Part shown: piece after piece, positions 1 to 12,119 of the stretch | Layout of the letters: each line of letters starts with the position of its first letter | Position numbering within the stretch: position 1 is the first letter of the stretch | Origin: Phoma sp. XZ068 | Taxonomy: Eukaryota; Ascomycota; Dothideomycetes; Pleosporales; Didymellaceae | Reading direction: 5' to 3' | DNA: 64,000 nt | Assembly (NCBI GenBank): GCA_004835665.1 | Contig: RBKR01000019.1 | Coordinates: forward strand, 744,001-808,000 | Notes under the pieces: generated by a model | What the model was told of the DNA's origin: nothing | The model's database searches: none | What the model saw: only the letters and a program-made list of their open reading frames with translations | Position numbers and translations under genes: made by a program

Positions 1-396
1 CATCGTGGTGTTGCTTGCGCCCTTTTTCTGATCCACAGCACCCGGTAGGCATGTCAGCACTCATCCCAAACCAGTAATACGCGCACGCCGCTTACCACCG
101 CGCATCGCTAACTCAATATATCGTTGATGTTCGACTCATTGCTCGTGGGACGCCTGGGGTTTGCACGTTGTGAGTCGCGATATCGCCGGGATGGGCGGAG
201 GATCGGATGGTGGTGTTGAGGACTTCGCAATGGAGCGTATATAAGCTGATAATCTTCGACTACCGAAATACACGCAAAGCTTTGCCTAAGGATTGGGTCT
301 CACGTCTGATAGTTTTTGGTGTATTTCGTTCGATCAATTGTCAACTTCTTGCCTTTCCAAAACCAACAGCTCCACCGTTCCTAACTCACCACTACA
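1..396. other. Left-edge non-coding region upstream of the dienelactone hydrolase gene
   Basis: No convincing coding frame is visible. The last part is pyrimidine- and CA-rich just before the ATG at 397, as is usual for fungal 5' leaders, so it probably holds the promoter and leader of the downstream gene. A short open frame at 207-410 overlaps the start of that gene, resembles nothing and is not called. Confidence 0.5.
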
Positions 397-1230
397 ATGT
401 CCTGCCCTGACTGCTTCCGCGGCGGCGCCGCAACAGGCACACCCAGCGGCTCAATGAAGATGCTCCACGGCTTTAACACGTACATCGCCTCGCCCAAGAC
501 CGAGGAGGGTGCACCTGCCACAAAGTCCTCAACCATCATCCTCTACACCGACGCCTTCGGCCACCACCTCCCCAACAACAAACTCCTCGCCGACGCCCTC
601 GCTCTCAAAATCGGCCTCACTGTCCTCGTCCCAGACATCATTCCCGGCGGCGGCATGAGCCCCGCCATCCTCCCCCTCATGGACACCTTCTCGTCTCCCG
701 ACGCAAGCATGCTAAGTAAAGCATGGGCAATGAGCCGCGCAATGGTGCACGTGATCCCCTTCTTCATGCGTGCAAGTCCGCAGAGCGACAAGTGCACTGC
801 GCCATGTCTTGAGTACGCGCAGAAAGTGCGGAAAGAGATGGGTGAAGGAGCGAAGTTGGGGGTCGCGGGGTACTGCTGGGGCGGGTATCAGGCGTTTCAT
901 ATTGCGGGCGCGTCCTCAATGGGTGAGAAGGTGGTGGATGCGGTGTTTGTTGCGCATCCTGCGCGATTTGAGACGGTGCAGGCGGTGGATGCTGTGGGGA
1001 ATGGGGTGGGTGTAAGCTTTGCGCATGCTGGGGATGATATGTCGCTCGCGATGAGTAAGGCTGAAGAGACGAAGAATGCGTTGGATGGAAAGGATGAGTT
1101 TGAGATGAGGGTTTATGAGGGGTGTGTGCATGGGTTTGCTGTTAGGGCGACACCGGGGAAGGAGAAGGAGGCCACGGCTGCTGATGAGGCGTTGGAACAG
1201 GCGTTGGAGTGGTTCAAGAAGTGGCTGTGA
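397..1230 (+). CDS. Dienelactone hydrolase family protein
   Basis: Single-exon gene for a 277-residue alpha/beta hydrolase of the dienelactone hydrolase (DLH) family. The N-terminus MSCPDCFRGG is typical of the fungal branch. The nucleophile motif GYCWGG places the catalytic Cys at about residue 160; Asp in AGDD (about 213) and His in VHGFAVR (about 245) complete a Cys-Asp-His triad. Length matches the family, and there is no signal peptide or membrane segment, so it is probably cytosolic. DLH enzymes open enol-lactones in the ortho-cleavage of chlorinated catechols, but fungal paralogues are many and mostly without known substrate. The start is the first ATG after a CA-rich leader (ACTACAATG). 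Family is secure; the substrate is not known. Confidence 0.9.
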   Translation: MSCPDCFRGGAATGTPSGSMKMLHGFNTYIASPKTEEGAPATKSSTIILYTDAFGHHLPNNKLLADALALKIGLTVLVPDIIPGGGMSPAILPLMDTFSSPDASMLSKAWAMSRAMVHVIPFFMRASPQSDKCTAPCLEYAQKVRKEMGEGAKLGVAGYCWGGYQAFHIAGASSMGEKVVDAVFVAHPARFETVQAVDAVGNGVGVSFAHAGDDMSLAMSKAEETKNALDGKDEFEMRVYEGCVHGFAVRATPGKEKEATAADEALEQALEWFKKWL

Positions 1231-2158
1231 CTGCGGTGGGTGTTGGGGAAGGAAGTGAGAGGAGAGGTATTCAACATGCCGCCCCTTAAGAGTCTGAGTA
1301 GTCAAGATCTGGAGGTTAATAGGCAGTCGTGGCGTGTTAAGTGTTTAGATCAGGACCAGCTCAACCTGGTTATCGTGCGAATGTCCATAGCAGCGTCGGT
1401 AATGAATGCCAGTATAGTTTCGAGCGCGATTCAAATACTAGTGAAAGAACGCTTTATGACAGACCATGAAGATATGAAGCGCAGATTCGCGCAAATTCGG
1501 ATGGATTCAGAGTGAGGTTCAGCACTGCGTTGTCCTGTGCTAGCTAGAATTGTCTCCGCGCGTCGTAATGGAGTTGCATGGGAGAAATTAGCAAGACATA
1601 CGCGTGGATTCAAATTCCGCAGATGCTTTGATGTGAGCGCCTTCTTGTCGTCTTTCCAATTAAAGCTCGAACGTATAGATGGGTGGTTGTCAGGTTGAGA
1701 GAAGGTGATTGACGCTAGCCGAATCTGGGATATCTAGCGTGATCTCCTGGCTTCATGGCATGATATGTCCACTGGAGCCAGCATTGCGCGTACAGTTACC
1801 TTGCTGTAGAAGCTCGCGCACGTCTGGTCGCGTAGTGAAGGTCCATAGAGTGTCTTCATTGAATGGTTGCATGCGAAAGCAGCTTGAAACCGAGCTAACG
1901 TGAAACCAAGAATACGATGTTTCGATTACGGCGCTTCTCAATAAAGTTCGGGTGAACTATTGCAGTATTGGCGCCAAAGAAAGGAGGAGGCTGGTACAGA
2001 TTGCGCGCCAATAGGAGTTGATGATGTCATCCGGTATTACATCAAAACAAAGCTACCTACACGACGTCCTACACGCGACGACACCCTTTAATTGAAAATT
2101 TCACCCCCGATCGAATTGACAGATCCATCTTTGTCGCACAACCACAATAACAGCATCA
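1231..2158. other. Intergenic region, nothing recognised
   Basis: About 0.9 kb between the hydrolase and the lysine-rich protein gene. Only short, unconserved-looking frames are present (for example 1240-1515). The final 100 bases, pyrimidine-rich and ending in an A/C-rich run before the ATG at 2159, look like the promoter and leader of the next gene. Confidence 0.4.
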
Positions 2159-2798
2159 ATGCCTTCATCTAAGGGAAAACCGACAGACCCCAAGCTTCGT
2201 GAGAAGGTGAAGGAGGAGGTGAAGCAGAAGCCCAATAAGGACGGCGGTGGCAAGGGTCAGATGGCCGCATGGAAGGTATGTGATCGCGCCGCTTACGCGA
2301 CCAAGGCGGCAGGATCTGTATTGACGCGCTCAGGCTGCCGAGATCTCTAAGGAGTATGAAAAGCAGGGTGGTGGGTACGAGAACGAGGCTGGTAGCAAAA
2401 ACGAGCCTAAGAAGGGCGCTCCAGAAGCCAAATCTGACAGCAAAAAGAAGACCGAAGAGAAGAAAGCAGACAAGCCTGAATCTAAAGAGGAAGAGAAGAA
2501 AGACGACGCGGAGGAGAATGAGGCTCCCGCGAGCGCACAGAAGCCCAAAGCTAACGTAGGAAAGAAAGCTGATAAGAAGTCCGATGAGAAAGAGGGCAAC
2601 GGAAAGGCCGACACTAAGAAGTCCGCACCTAAGAAAGCCGCCGCGCCGAAGAAGGAGAAGAAAGTCCCCCAGGAAGGTACCAGGCGAAGTACCCGAACCA
2701 CGGCGAAGAGAAATTCGCCCATCAAGGAGGTCGACACCGATGCTGATGAAGAGGATGAGGCACCTAAGAAGAAGAAGACCAAGAAGACCAAGGCTTAG
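2159..2798 (+). CDS. Lysine/glutamate-rich basic protein, probably nuclear, function unknown
   Basis: Two exons (2159-2275, 2334-2798) joined by a 58-nt intron (GTATGT...TCAG) give 193 residues. The first 65 or so residues form a compact conserved-looking block: it starts MPSSKGKPTDPKLREKVKEE, and the exon junction runs MAAWK-AAEISKEYEKQGG. I recall similar starts in other ascomycete hypothetical proteins. The rest is low-complexity Lys/Glu/Ala/Pro, with a basic patch RRSTRTTAKRNSP near residue 165 and a tail KKKKTKKTKA. This composition suggests a chromatin-associated or otherwise nucleic-acid-binding protein, but no catalytic domain is visible. The long open frame on the opposite strand is a shadow of the AAG/GAG-rich coding strand. 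Confidence 0.75.
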
Positions 2799-3870
2799 GA
2801 CAACCTCGTGCTAGGTGGGCGAGGGTCTGAATCTGTGCACACGCAGAGAAGTCGCAGGACTGACGCCTTGAGGATGATGAGACGCATTTCATAGTTCTAT
2901 GTCTGATTCATAATGATATTGCCCATGTCGACAATGGTCACTTCGTGCCTTCCTCTAATGCAGAGCTAGCTGTGGTAAATCTAGCTACGTCACAAACTCA
3001 CCTCACCCTTATGACGCTCGTCTCCACATCAGCTTCGATGCAAGGGATTGCGCATCACTTGAACGTATCGATTGTCGAACAACTCTTGCCGGCTTTGCCG
3101 CATCAGACAGAGATGCACTTATAAGCAGCCGTCGCCCAACACCTGTGCAAGCCCCCAAGATCTCAGCTCCAAGCGCTCTCGCGCACTTGGCAGTATGCGT
3201 CACTAGCATGCTACCAACCACTTTATCTGCCACGAACAGCGTTGAGTTATTCCCAGCGGCTTGTGGGGCCGCGGCTTCGAAACCGCGCCCCGGACCACAA
3301 CTACAACTAGAGGATAAAGAAGCAAACAAAGAGATGGACCCTAGGCTTAGCTCTCCAACGCTGCTAAGCAGATGGCGAGTTTGAAGGCTTCGATGACTGA
3401 GCGCATACCAACGGCAAGAGAGGCTGGGCAAATGCCCCCGGACCGAGATTCGCGAGGGGCTGCATTGACTGTACCACACTAGATATCGAAAGTGCAATCC
3501 AGACTGCCCTGCAACAGCCATGAACAACAGTTCAAAGACAGTTCCCAGCAAGCAAGTATTTGGCATGAATGCTTTTCACAAGATCGAGATGAGAAGGTCC
3601 GAATCATCGAGACAATGATCGACATGCGCCCATCACCCAGACAGCGCGCTTACGGGACGATGCAGCTCAGACCACACGGGAGCTATCCATGCAGCCTACC
3701 CGACATTGCATTGCGAGCAGCCAGCTTCGCTACCTGACCCGCCTTTTGTGCGTCGTGGAGCCTTCTCCCCTCGCAGCCAGCAAACAACAGTCTAACGAGT
3801 AGAGCACCCGCTCTATGGCCTGAGGCCACCGCGCTTCCTGCTCTTCGCATTGCTTGTCGCAACTACAGGA
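2799..3870. other. Intergenic region, nothing recognised
   Basis: About 1.07 kb with no supported gene. Short overlapping frames occur on both strands (3009-3566 minus, 3492-3737 plus) without recognisable domains or a consistent intron structure. The right part presumably contains the promoter of the Zn-cluster protein. Confidence 0.4.
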
Positions 3871-6379
3871 ATGAGCCACGCGCAGACGCCCGACTCTTGT
3901 TCTGAAGTTGTACGCAGTCAGCCGCAGTCCGCCTCCATGTCTACCACTTCGCAGTATTACAGAAGCCCCAACCCTCACTCGCACTACCAGAACTTTCAAA
4001 GCAACAACCACGACCAAGGATATTCCAGTTTCATAGGAGCATGGCACGATAGCACCCACGCCCCGTTCACCGGCCCGTCGTCGGTCCCGTTGCTCCACTA
4101 CCCCCAGGCCGGACTGAGCTCCGACTTCCCCAGACCGCATCAGCCTCCTGCTCCACAGGCATGGACTACCGGCTATGCGCAACCAAGTATTCAGGAGTGG
4201 AATACAACTGTGAGCGACCGTGTGAACGAGCAGAGCTTTGCGCCGCGCTTAGGTGGTTCCTATGACATCGCTGAAGGAGGCGCCTCTGTGCAACACACAA
4301 CCCCTAACGTTGCGCGCCCGTACCCACATCAGCACCATCAGCAGACATCGGCTGCGGAGCACGAGCAGCCCCTGACATCTCCCGAGTGCGGTTTCAGAGA
4401 CACAGAACGCTTCACCGCGCTGCGCATCACTTCTGTGAGTGTGAAGACGTCGTATTCCACGCTAATCCACTAACCTACCCCAGGAATCCCCTGCAACACC
4501 GGCAGACCCACCTTTCACGAATCATGGCCAGAGGGCACACTCGATTGCTCATCCATCGCATGCAGTATCGCAGCCGAACGTAGAGCAGACACATGCGGTG
4601 TTGCAAGCGTCGACCGCGTGGGGTGCCACGCCAGCCTTAGCGCCTACCGAACAACAACATTACGCAGCTCATACCAGCAGTGCGCTGTCATCTGCGGTCA
4701 TCACCAGTGGACCGGTCAGTGTTCAAGGTGCGGAATGGCCGACAGCAAACACATCCAGCGTTGTGCCTGCTCCCACGGTCTATGGTCAAATCCAGCCTCA
4801 GCAACCATGGCCTCTAGTGCAGACCGGCTTGGACCAGAGGGTCTACGAGCACGAGAGTATCCAAATCGATCAACCGACGGATTCGTCCCTCTTTGCGCAG
4901 GCCAATCGGCGGCCTAGTAGCAAGAAGAAAGCTGCGAAGGTCCCGTCATCGTACGTTGAGAGGCAGGAGAAGATGAAAGTCTCGAAACGCAAAGGCCCAT
5001 TACAGGAGAAGCAACGCGAGAAGACGCACACGATGCGCAAAACTAAGAGAATCTGTGTACGCTGTAGGTTCTACAAATCAGGTTGTGATGAAGGTGATCC
5101 ATGCCAGAAATGTAACAAGATCGAGGGACATGCACGGTCTTTCCGAGAGCCTTGCTACAGGGAACATCTGGAGGACACTAGCATCATCCGGCGATGTAAT
5201 GGTCGCGAGCAACAGGAAGAGGCCGAGTTCCTGGGTTACGACTGGAAACCTGGAAGCCAGCTCTGGGAAATGGACATTTTGTGGAATCTGCCAGGCTATG
5301 GGCGCATACCGAATGCGCAGCCTATGCGTGTCGCCTTTCGTCCATACAGCCCGAGACGAGGTTCGCTCGACACAGCAACCTCAGTATGGACCACCAAAGG
5401 AGGTGACGTCTGTGCCATCGAGCAGCCGGCATACGCCATTTATGACACTGCAAACTTGGTTTCTGCTTTCGAACGATACTTCTCGAGCCTCCAACCCGCC
5501 ATTGAAGCCTGGATCTTTGACCGTATTCAACACGACGAAATTGCTACACATACATATCGAGAAGTTTTCAGAATGCGAAGTGTTCATGGTTCCCGTGCTC
5601 TTGATCTGGCCATGCGGCTACAGTGCCTCTCAGTTGTGTCTCAGGGCTATGGTACAGTCTGGTCCAACAACATTCCGGGGATACAAGAGTATGACTACCG
5701 CCATTTAGGACGTAGCGACTATGAAGCATATGATCGGAATTCACGTGACCGACCTTTACCTGGCGCTATTACGCACCAGATGGACGTCGCTGCTGTCAAG
5801 TACTTGCGCAAGCTGGAAAAGTTGTTTGTGAAAGAGCTGGCGTCTTTGATTTTCAAACCCAAGATCAAACCATGGTATGAGCTTTTTCTAACCTTCTACG
5901 TCGTCTTTTGGAATCTCGAATATATCAACAAGGGAGCGAAAGGGTACATGAAGGCAAAGAACGGCACTGTGAGTTCTCATTTCTCTGTTGCAACTATAAC
6001 TGCTGACTTCTGTAGCTCATTGAACACCAAGTCAACAACGTCGTCAATAATCAAGTCAAGAAGTGGGAGTTCGCATTCCCAGTCTTGTTGTACCATTGGC
6101 GTTGTACGCTACGTGGTTACTCACCCTTTAAGCTCGCGCGTGACAATCCAGAGGAGCTGCGTGAACGTGGGCACATAGATGCTGAAGGATTCACATATGT
6201 TACACAGGTAGCCAAGATCTTCGACAGACTTAGTCCCGGTAAGCATTCCCCTCCTCAACAGAAGTCCACTCCTGACTTGCGCAGATCGATTCCAGCCACC
6301 ACTCACTGGATTTTCTGCAACACACCATTCATTTGCGAGCGAATGGATCACGAGTCTTTTTAAAGAAGCTGGAGCTTGA
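3871..6379 (+). CDS. Putative transcription factor with atypical zinc-cluster motif
   Basis: Four exons (3871-4434, 4484-5968, 6016-6238, 6285-6379) with introns of 46-49 nt, all GT...AG and frame-consistent; about 780 residues. The N-terminal third is Ser/Gln/Pro/His-rich and disordered. Around residue 380 lies RICVRCRFYKSGCDEGDPCQKC followed by SFREPCYRE, preceded by a basic stretch SKRKGPLQEKQREKTHTMRK. The Cys spacing is CX2CX6CX5CX2CX13C: the first five cysteines fit a fungal Zn2Cys6 cluster but the last spacing is long. The C-terminal half is globular, without a fungal-specific transcription factor middle domain that I recognise. I recall similar CRFYK..CDxGDPCQKC proteins in many Pezizomycotina, of unknown role. 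The start could also be the ATG at 3937. Confidence 0.75.
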
Positions 6380-6693
6380 GCCTGTTACTGGTTGTGCTGT
6401 AAGATCACATGTCAGCAATGGAAGAATGATACCAAGGCTTAATTTAATTTGTCGAGCGAGACTGTCAAAAGACCGGTTTTATTTCAGTATGTCAAGAATC
6501 AGACGCCTGTACGATGAAGTACTATATGAATAACCTGTATATGCAGCCAGAGCCGATGTGCGTTCAAATGATAGAAGTCGGAATTGCCTCCCAAATGCAC
6601 ATACCATACTCCTCGCTGTCCCATGAAACGTGGTAAATGCTTCAGACTTTGATGCGCTGGCTTAAGTTGCCTCTCATGTTGCGGAAAATGCAT
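6380..6693. other. Convergent 3' intergenic region
   Basis: Short AT-rich spacer between the convergent stops of the Zn-cluster protein and the TauD-like gene. It probably contains both 3' UTRs and polyadenylation signals. No gene is seen. Confidence 0.4.
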
Positions 6694-7914
6694 TCAACCG
6701 TGGCTCTCGCGGCCACTAATGGCACGCCAGGGATCCATATCAATGATGGGTAGCTCTTGGGTCCTGTCGGGGGTGAAAGGGTCATCGAAGTTGTTTCGGA
6801 AACGGGACGGCTTATCCCAGGAATTTTCGGGATCCCGAAGAAACATGCGGAGCAAGTGTCGAGTGCTCGCCTTCCCATTGGCTCCTTGGTATGCCTCGCG
6901 AGCATGCATGATGCTCAGATTGTTGATGAACTGTATGTCGCCCTGCTCGCGATCGAGCCTTGTGCTGAATCGCTTTGCCAGCTCTTGCACGACATGCATG
7001 GCGTACATCTGCTTATCTGAAACCTTTGGCATGCTTGGGTCTCGCTGGATGCGCGGGCTTCCGAGCAGTGGCGCCTTAACAAGTTGACATATAGGCTTGC
7101 CCTTTGAAAAGAAAAGAGTTGGACCGAGCTCAAGGTATGGCGCCTGGTCTCTGTTACTTGGTTAGAATTGAATTCATAGATGTGATTGTCGCGCGGCTTA
7201 CTTCTGTTTCAGCTCGAATGGCCAATCTGCCTCCGCCATCGTTTCCAGGACTTCCGGTTCGGTCTTGAGTAGCTCGTTATAGATCTTCCAAAAGCTTGCA
7301 ATGTACTGTCCACCTCCAATACCAGCACCACCGTCGTTCCGTACATGAAGAGCCAGAATGTCCCCAGAAAATCGATCGCTGTGGAAGTCCATAGCGGCTG
7401 TGATCTTAGACCCGGCAAGTCCGATATCCTTGGCCCACACTGGTACAACCTCCTTCGTAGCATCGCGGACATGGCTAAGCGTCTGATTGGCATATGAGTC
7501 TGTCGCACGCTCCGATGCCACATAGGAGCAGATACCCGCGAATGCGATAACGGCCTCCTCGTCGTTGAGCCTAGCTGCCTCCAATCCACGCAACACTACC
7601 ACCCCAGGACCGTCGTGTAACTCCTTGCTCACAGCAGAGAGCTTACGCGCCAGGTTCGCCACCAGCGGAAATGTGCGCTGACAAATCTCGCTGCGGGGAA
7701 GCCTTTGCAGCTTAAAACCAACTACGGCGGCACGGATGTTGTCGACTTCGGACCTTGAAAGGTGGACGATGTATTGAGCAGGGTCAAGATCTGCGCCTTC
7801 CCAGGCCATAGGGCCAGTAAGAGCTGGCGCGAGCCTGTCAGGAATAGAGTATGCCGAAGAGCTGCTCTGCAGACTCTCCGTGGAGGACCTTGGACTCAGC
7901 GTATGCGCTGACAT
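6694..7914 (-). CDS. TauD/TfdA-family Fe(II)/2-oxoglutarate-dependent dioxygenase
   Basis: Two exons (7914-7202, 7150-6694) around a 51-nt intron (GTAAGC...CTAAC...ACAG) give 389 residues. The double-stranded beta-helix iron site is readable: HSD at residues 178-180 in MDFHSDRFSG, the distal His at about 320 in SIMHAREAY, and the 2-oxoglutarate-binding Arg at about 335 in ASTRHLLR. The family couples 2-oxoglutarate decarboxylation to hydroxylation of sulfonates, phenoxyacids, carnitine precursors or secondary-metabolite intermediates. The substrate here cannot be told. It has no signal peptide and is probably cytosolic. No biosynthetic partner lies next to it: the upstream side is the 4-kb gene-free stretch. 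Confidence 0.88.
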
Positions 7915-10900
7915 GGTCGTTGATGACAGAATTGATTGGTTGGGTGTTTTGATCGCTGGTACAGAATTACTTTTACCTAATGTGTTGAGGATGAGGAAAA
8001 TTATTGAACTAGTTCTGTGGAAGGTAGGTGGAAGAGTCGATCCGGTGAGTTATATATGCTCATGCTCATTCACGGTGCTCCAGGTTGCCTAACAAGTGAC
8101 GCGATGTTATGTGGAAAGGAAGCCGTGAATGATCAGCCGAACTAGAGCTGACAGAGCCGCAGATATCACTTGGCCCTTGTCACCTGTCTTAGCTCACCGT
8201 TGGAGAACCACTTAACGAACATGCCGCACTTGCTGGCTGCAGCCTCCATTCGTATTCTAGGCCAAGTCTTATTCTCCGCTTCACGTTGTCACCTGATACA
8301 TACTACATGCTAAAGCCAGCCGGTCAGCGTGCTTGAGTGCTTCACAATCCGGGCCCAGAAACTACTATGCACGTCAGCGCAAGGAAAGCCTTCGAAGCCT
8401 CGCCACATGGGCGGAACTAGTCTTCCCTTCCCCGTCGTTGGACCGTCCTAAAGACCTCTGGCCGGCTCATTCCCGCCGTTGGTTTCCCCACCATCTACCT
8501 TGGCTGGGATGGCCATGTGGGTCTTGATCTGCCGTACTCATGCCACGCGTTGTGTGGGGCCCAGAGCGAAATTCTTTCGCATATCTCGCGAAAGTGGTGC
8601 ACCTGTTGAGGTTACAATGTTGAGAGGCTGTGACATGTGCGCGTAAGATATTCCACTGGTGGCTGATAGGTGCAGGGGTTTCTTTGTTCGGACTTTCCGC
8701 TCCATCAGATCGTACATTCATGACGTTCAGAACCACACGTCAGCCCTACGTTAACGGAGGAGCTTAATCCTTCCACTGCTCGTGTCGAGTACTCGGGTAT
8801 AGTCATACACTGGCTCGGCTCTGCAGATGACATGCAGTCGAGCCGTCAGCCTCGAGTAAGTAACGGCCTGAAGGATTTTGTATAGTCAATTCTGCCTTGT
8901 AGTCAGCGCGGTCAAGGCGTAGATTGGCGGTGAACGAACGTTTCATCTACAGCTTGACCTGAGGGAGGACGTTGATTCTGTCATCACGCGGCACACCTCT
9001 CATGCGGAGTGATATCGTGACAACGGCTTCCTTCCAGCGAGCAGCTTGCAGTATTGGCCAGTGGAGAAGCCGTGATGTACCTCGCTTCGGTCTAGCCATG
9101 GTTCACCGCCATGCACACGATAAGGTAAGGTGATAAATGTAGCACCTGTGACTGTGATCTAAGTGACCATGCGCATGTGGCTTCTTACGACTCGATCGAG
9201 AGCAGTTACAGCCGCGGTTAGCTAAACAGTTGTCAGGGTCTAACCCAAAGCTAGACTTCATTGGCCGGACCATGGACATAAGACGGCCGATGCCTTAGCT
9301 CGCCAACTTCTTTGTCTGCCATTGGTGAGGCCTCAAAAGTGTTAGTGCGCAGCGGCTTGAGAACCAATTGGCTATTGCGCTTTGGATCGGATCGCGCTCC
9401 TCAGTGAAGTTGCCGTCGAGCTACTCTGCCGCATGGCGCAAGCGCTATCGCTACTGGCGGGATGGGTTTGTGCTCAGGTAGGACAGCATTCCTGTCGCTT
9501 GCTTTTGCTCCGTGGATGAATTGGATGAGTTCGACACGCTGCTATTGGAGCGCCACGGGCGGCTTGTTAGTTTTGTTGAAAGGTATTATTGACCACGGTA
9601 TGAAGTTCTCCACTTTGAATAGTGAGAAACAGGCCCATGATGGCGCCTTCATGTGTAGTATGCGGGTGAGCGGATCATCGAACCCGAAATCTGCAACGCA
9701 GCGGATCGCCTAATGAAGGATCCTTGTAGGTGTACTTCCAAGAAATCGTCTCAACGCGGTAGTCGATGAGGAATTGCTGCGTTGTGCGAGAGGATTTGTC
9801 CAAATCTAGCGAACCACATGGGAAGCCTGCATCATGGGGGCATAATAATGCATCCAGCCGCGCTATTACAAAGCGCAGACCATGTGTGCGAGAACTACAT
9901 TTAGTTCGTCATGGTAGAGTGACTGTGCTTCTGTCCTGGATCTCCGCGGCTGTCCCCATCCTTCGAACAAATATTTCCCTCAACAAGAGCGAACCTCCCA
10001 TAATGACCAAACAGTGCTCAAGGTGTACATTACAAGGGTCTCGGCAGTTACCATGATGCAGAAAGTCGGGTCCGTGCTTGCAGCCAGGTCGTTCTGGTGG
10101 CTGATCACTTTGCTGGGGGTCTGATCAAGGAACCCGCGACGTCGTCACCCCACTTTGGCGGGTCTACCTGCGGCTCAGGTAATACTTTTGCAGCTTCCCA
10201 TCTTCAGCCCACCCTGTCTATTGGGACATGCTGGAGGGGTCGAACCTTGCCGGTTGCACATCCCCGGACTCGGCTCCATTCCGAAGGCTGTGTGCCACAC
10301 TCAGCTCGCTACCTAGTCACAAGAGAACTCATATCAAAAGACATCGTCGATGTCGCCGAATTGGGCGTACTCTGCTGCTGCGGGGCAATCAGTCTAAGGA
10401 CGGGGCTGTGGATTATTGGCGCATATAGTGCTCGAGCCCCCAAACCTGTTCTGGTATGTAGCACTCCCCATTTGAGCCTCAAAATAGCGGTGCGGTAGTT
10501 GGTAGCTCGGCTAGGTATTCTTCCAGAAGAAATACGTAGGCATAGCATCGCATGAGTTGCCTATTGGAGGGCTTCGACCATACTACGGAACGTGGACGGC
10601 ATGATCATCGGGAGCCGTTTTTCGCTTAAGTCAATCTGGCGGAACAGGAACCCTGTGTAGCTGCTGCGAAGTCGACTACTGTACGCAAACTACTAGGTGT
10701 GATCGACCAGAATAACGTCCACTTGCAAAGGATGGAGGATGGCCATGTGAACTGCAAGCCTCGATCGATTACAAGGGCGGGCCCATGGGCAGCGGCATAT
10801 CGGACAGGGTATATCTTTTTAAAGCTATCGGTCTCGCTTTCATCCACATTTATCGAGGCTGAGCTGCTGAATGAGTGTCGGACGTAGCGGTTTGTTATAC

Positions 10901-12119
10901 CATTTGGGATATAATAGCTCTTGGCCGTTCCCGTATGGCTCCCACGTCGGGGGCTACGAGCTGATAGTTTGATCTTCCACGAATGGTGAACTGGCGGATC
11001 CGGAGGCACCGAAACGCCGTAGCTTGACATCGACAGAGGAGCGATCGTTGGCGATGGTACAAAACTCGCAGCGGAATCAGCAGCCTACATCCGGCTAGTG
11101 GACAGATAAGGTGCGATATGACTGTAAAAGGAGCTCAAGAATATAGTGACCTACATGCGTAGTGTAACAACCAATACCGAGCGCGTTTCAAGCACGCAGT
11201 GTGTCATCAATAAGCACAAGCGAGACGGCGAACCAGGGTAGAAACACTTTGAATGGGCACAACCGAACGCTCAGCGTGGAAACGCTGAACAAGTTTGGTG
11301 GTTCGCAGTCGTTGGTGGGAGTGCTTTGCAGGTGAATACACATCGAGGGTGTGATGCAATACGTTGAGGTTGGGCATGAATGATAGAAAGGTACTGGGTG
11401 GCACCTTTCCACATGTGGACTAGACCCACCCTGCCACGGAGCGGGCCCAATCGCCGAAGCCCGGACATCACTTCCTCGGGACCTCTGACGTGCACGCGGT
11501 GCCTACTGCGTCAGCTTTAATTATACGTCAAGAGGATATCAGTAGGCAAAGTACCACACCATGCCCTCGTTGCCTTGAGGTCAGAAGTGAGATCATTTGT
11601 GCCTTCGCTATTTCACAAATTTGTCAAGTGGCACCACCAGCTGGATAGCTATGGCACGCCTGAGCGCTTAGTTGTGATTTGGTGTCAGCCACATCAAACG
11701 ATGTGGCTTTGTGAGGCGGACAAGCATCACATGTGGAGGGATTCCAGTTTCCCCACAATCAGGGTTCGAATCGAATCTCCATATCGAGAACCGGTTCAGC
11801 ATGTTTGCAACAGGCACAGGGCCTGTACGTCATTCGCTGATCCTCAGTTCGAAAGTTTCTGCCGTTATTTGAATCACATCGCCTATCTTCACTTAACATG
11901 GCATTCGCGAAGTAGAGTTTCGTTGTGGCGTGATAAAGGCTTGATCTGAGTTTCACACCGCCCCTAGGCAGCTTCTGGACAAAATTGGCGAAGAGACTGG
12001 CACGAGCGGAGAAGTGAGCCGTCGCCAATACCATTTTCCAGTTTCCGTTACAACTCTCCTGCGACCCGTTACCACAATACTTGGCAGAGACCCTTACTGG
12101 GTGGCAAAACGGTGTTCCT
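7915..12119. other. Long gene-free stretch (4.2 kb)
   Basis: No frame longer than about 130 codons and no recognisable domain on either strand. There are no terminal repeats or transposase signatures that I can see, and the base composition does not look strongly AT-rich, so a heavily RIP-mutated transposon is not obvious. The left end presumably carries the TauD gene promoter and the right end the 3' UTR of the amine oxidase gene. The rest may be decayed coding or mobile DNA, or a non-coding transcript. Nothing specific can be supported. Confidence 0.4.

Noticed and set aside
2330..2791. A 153-residue minus-strand frame rich in Ser, Phe and Leu.
   Set aside because: It is the antisense shadow of the Lys/Glu-rich exon of the gene at 2159-2798.
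11755..11800. GGTTCGAATC resembling a tRNA T-loop.
   Set aside because: No flanking T-stem, anticodon arm or D-arm could be folded around it. Other TTCGA and TAGCTCAG words (for example near 55978) failed the same check.
7915..12119. A RIP-mutated transposon filling the gene-free stretch.
   Set aside because: Base composition does not look strongly AT- or TpA-rich and no terminal repeats or transposase fragments were seen.
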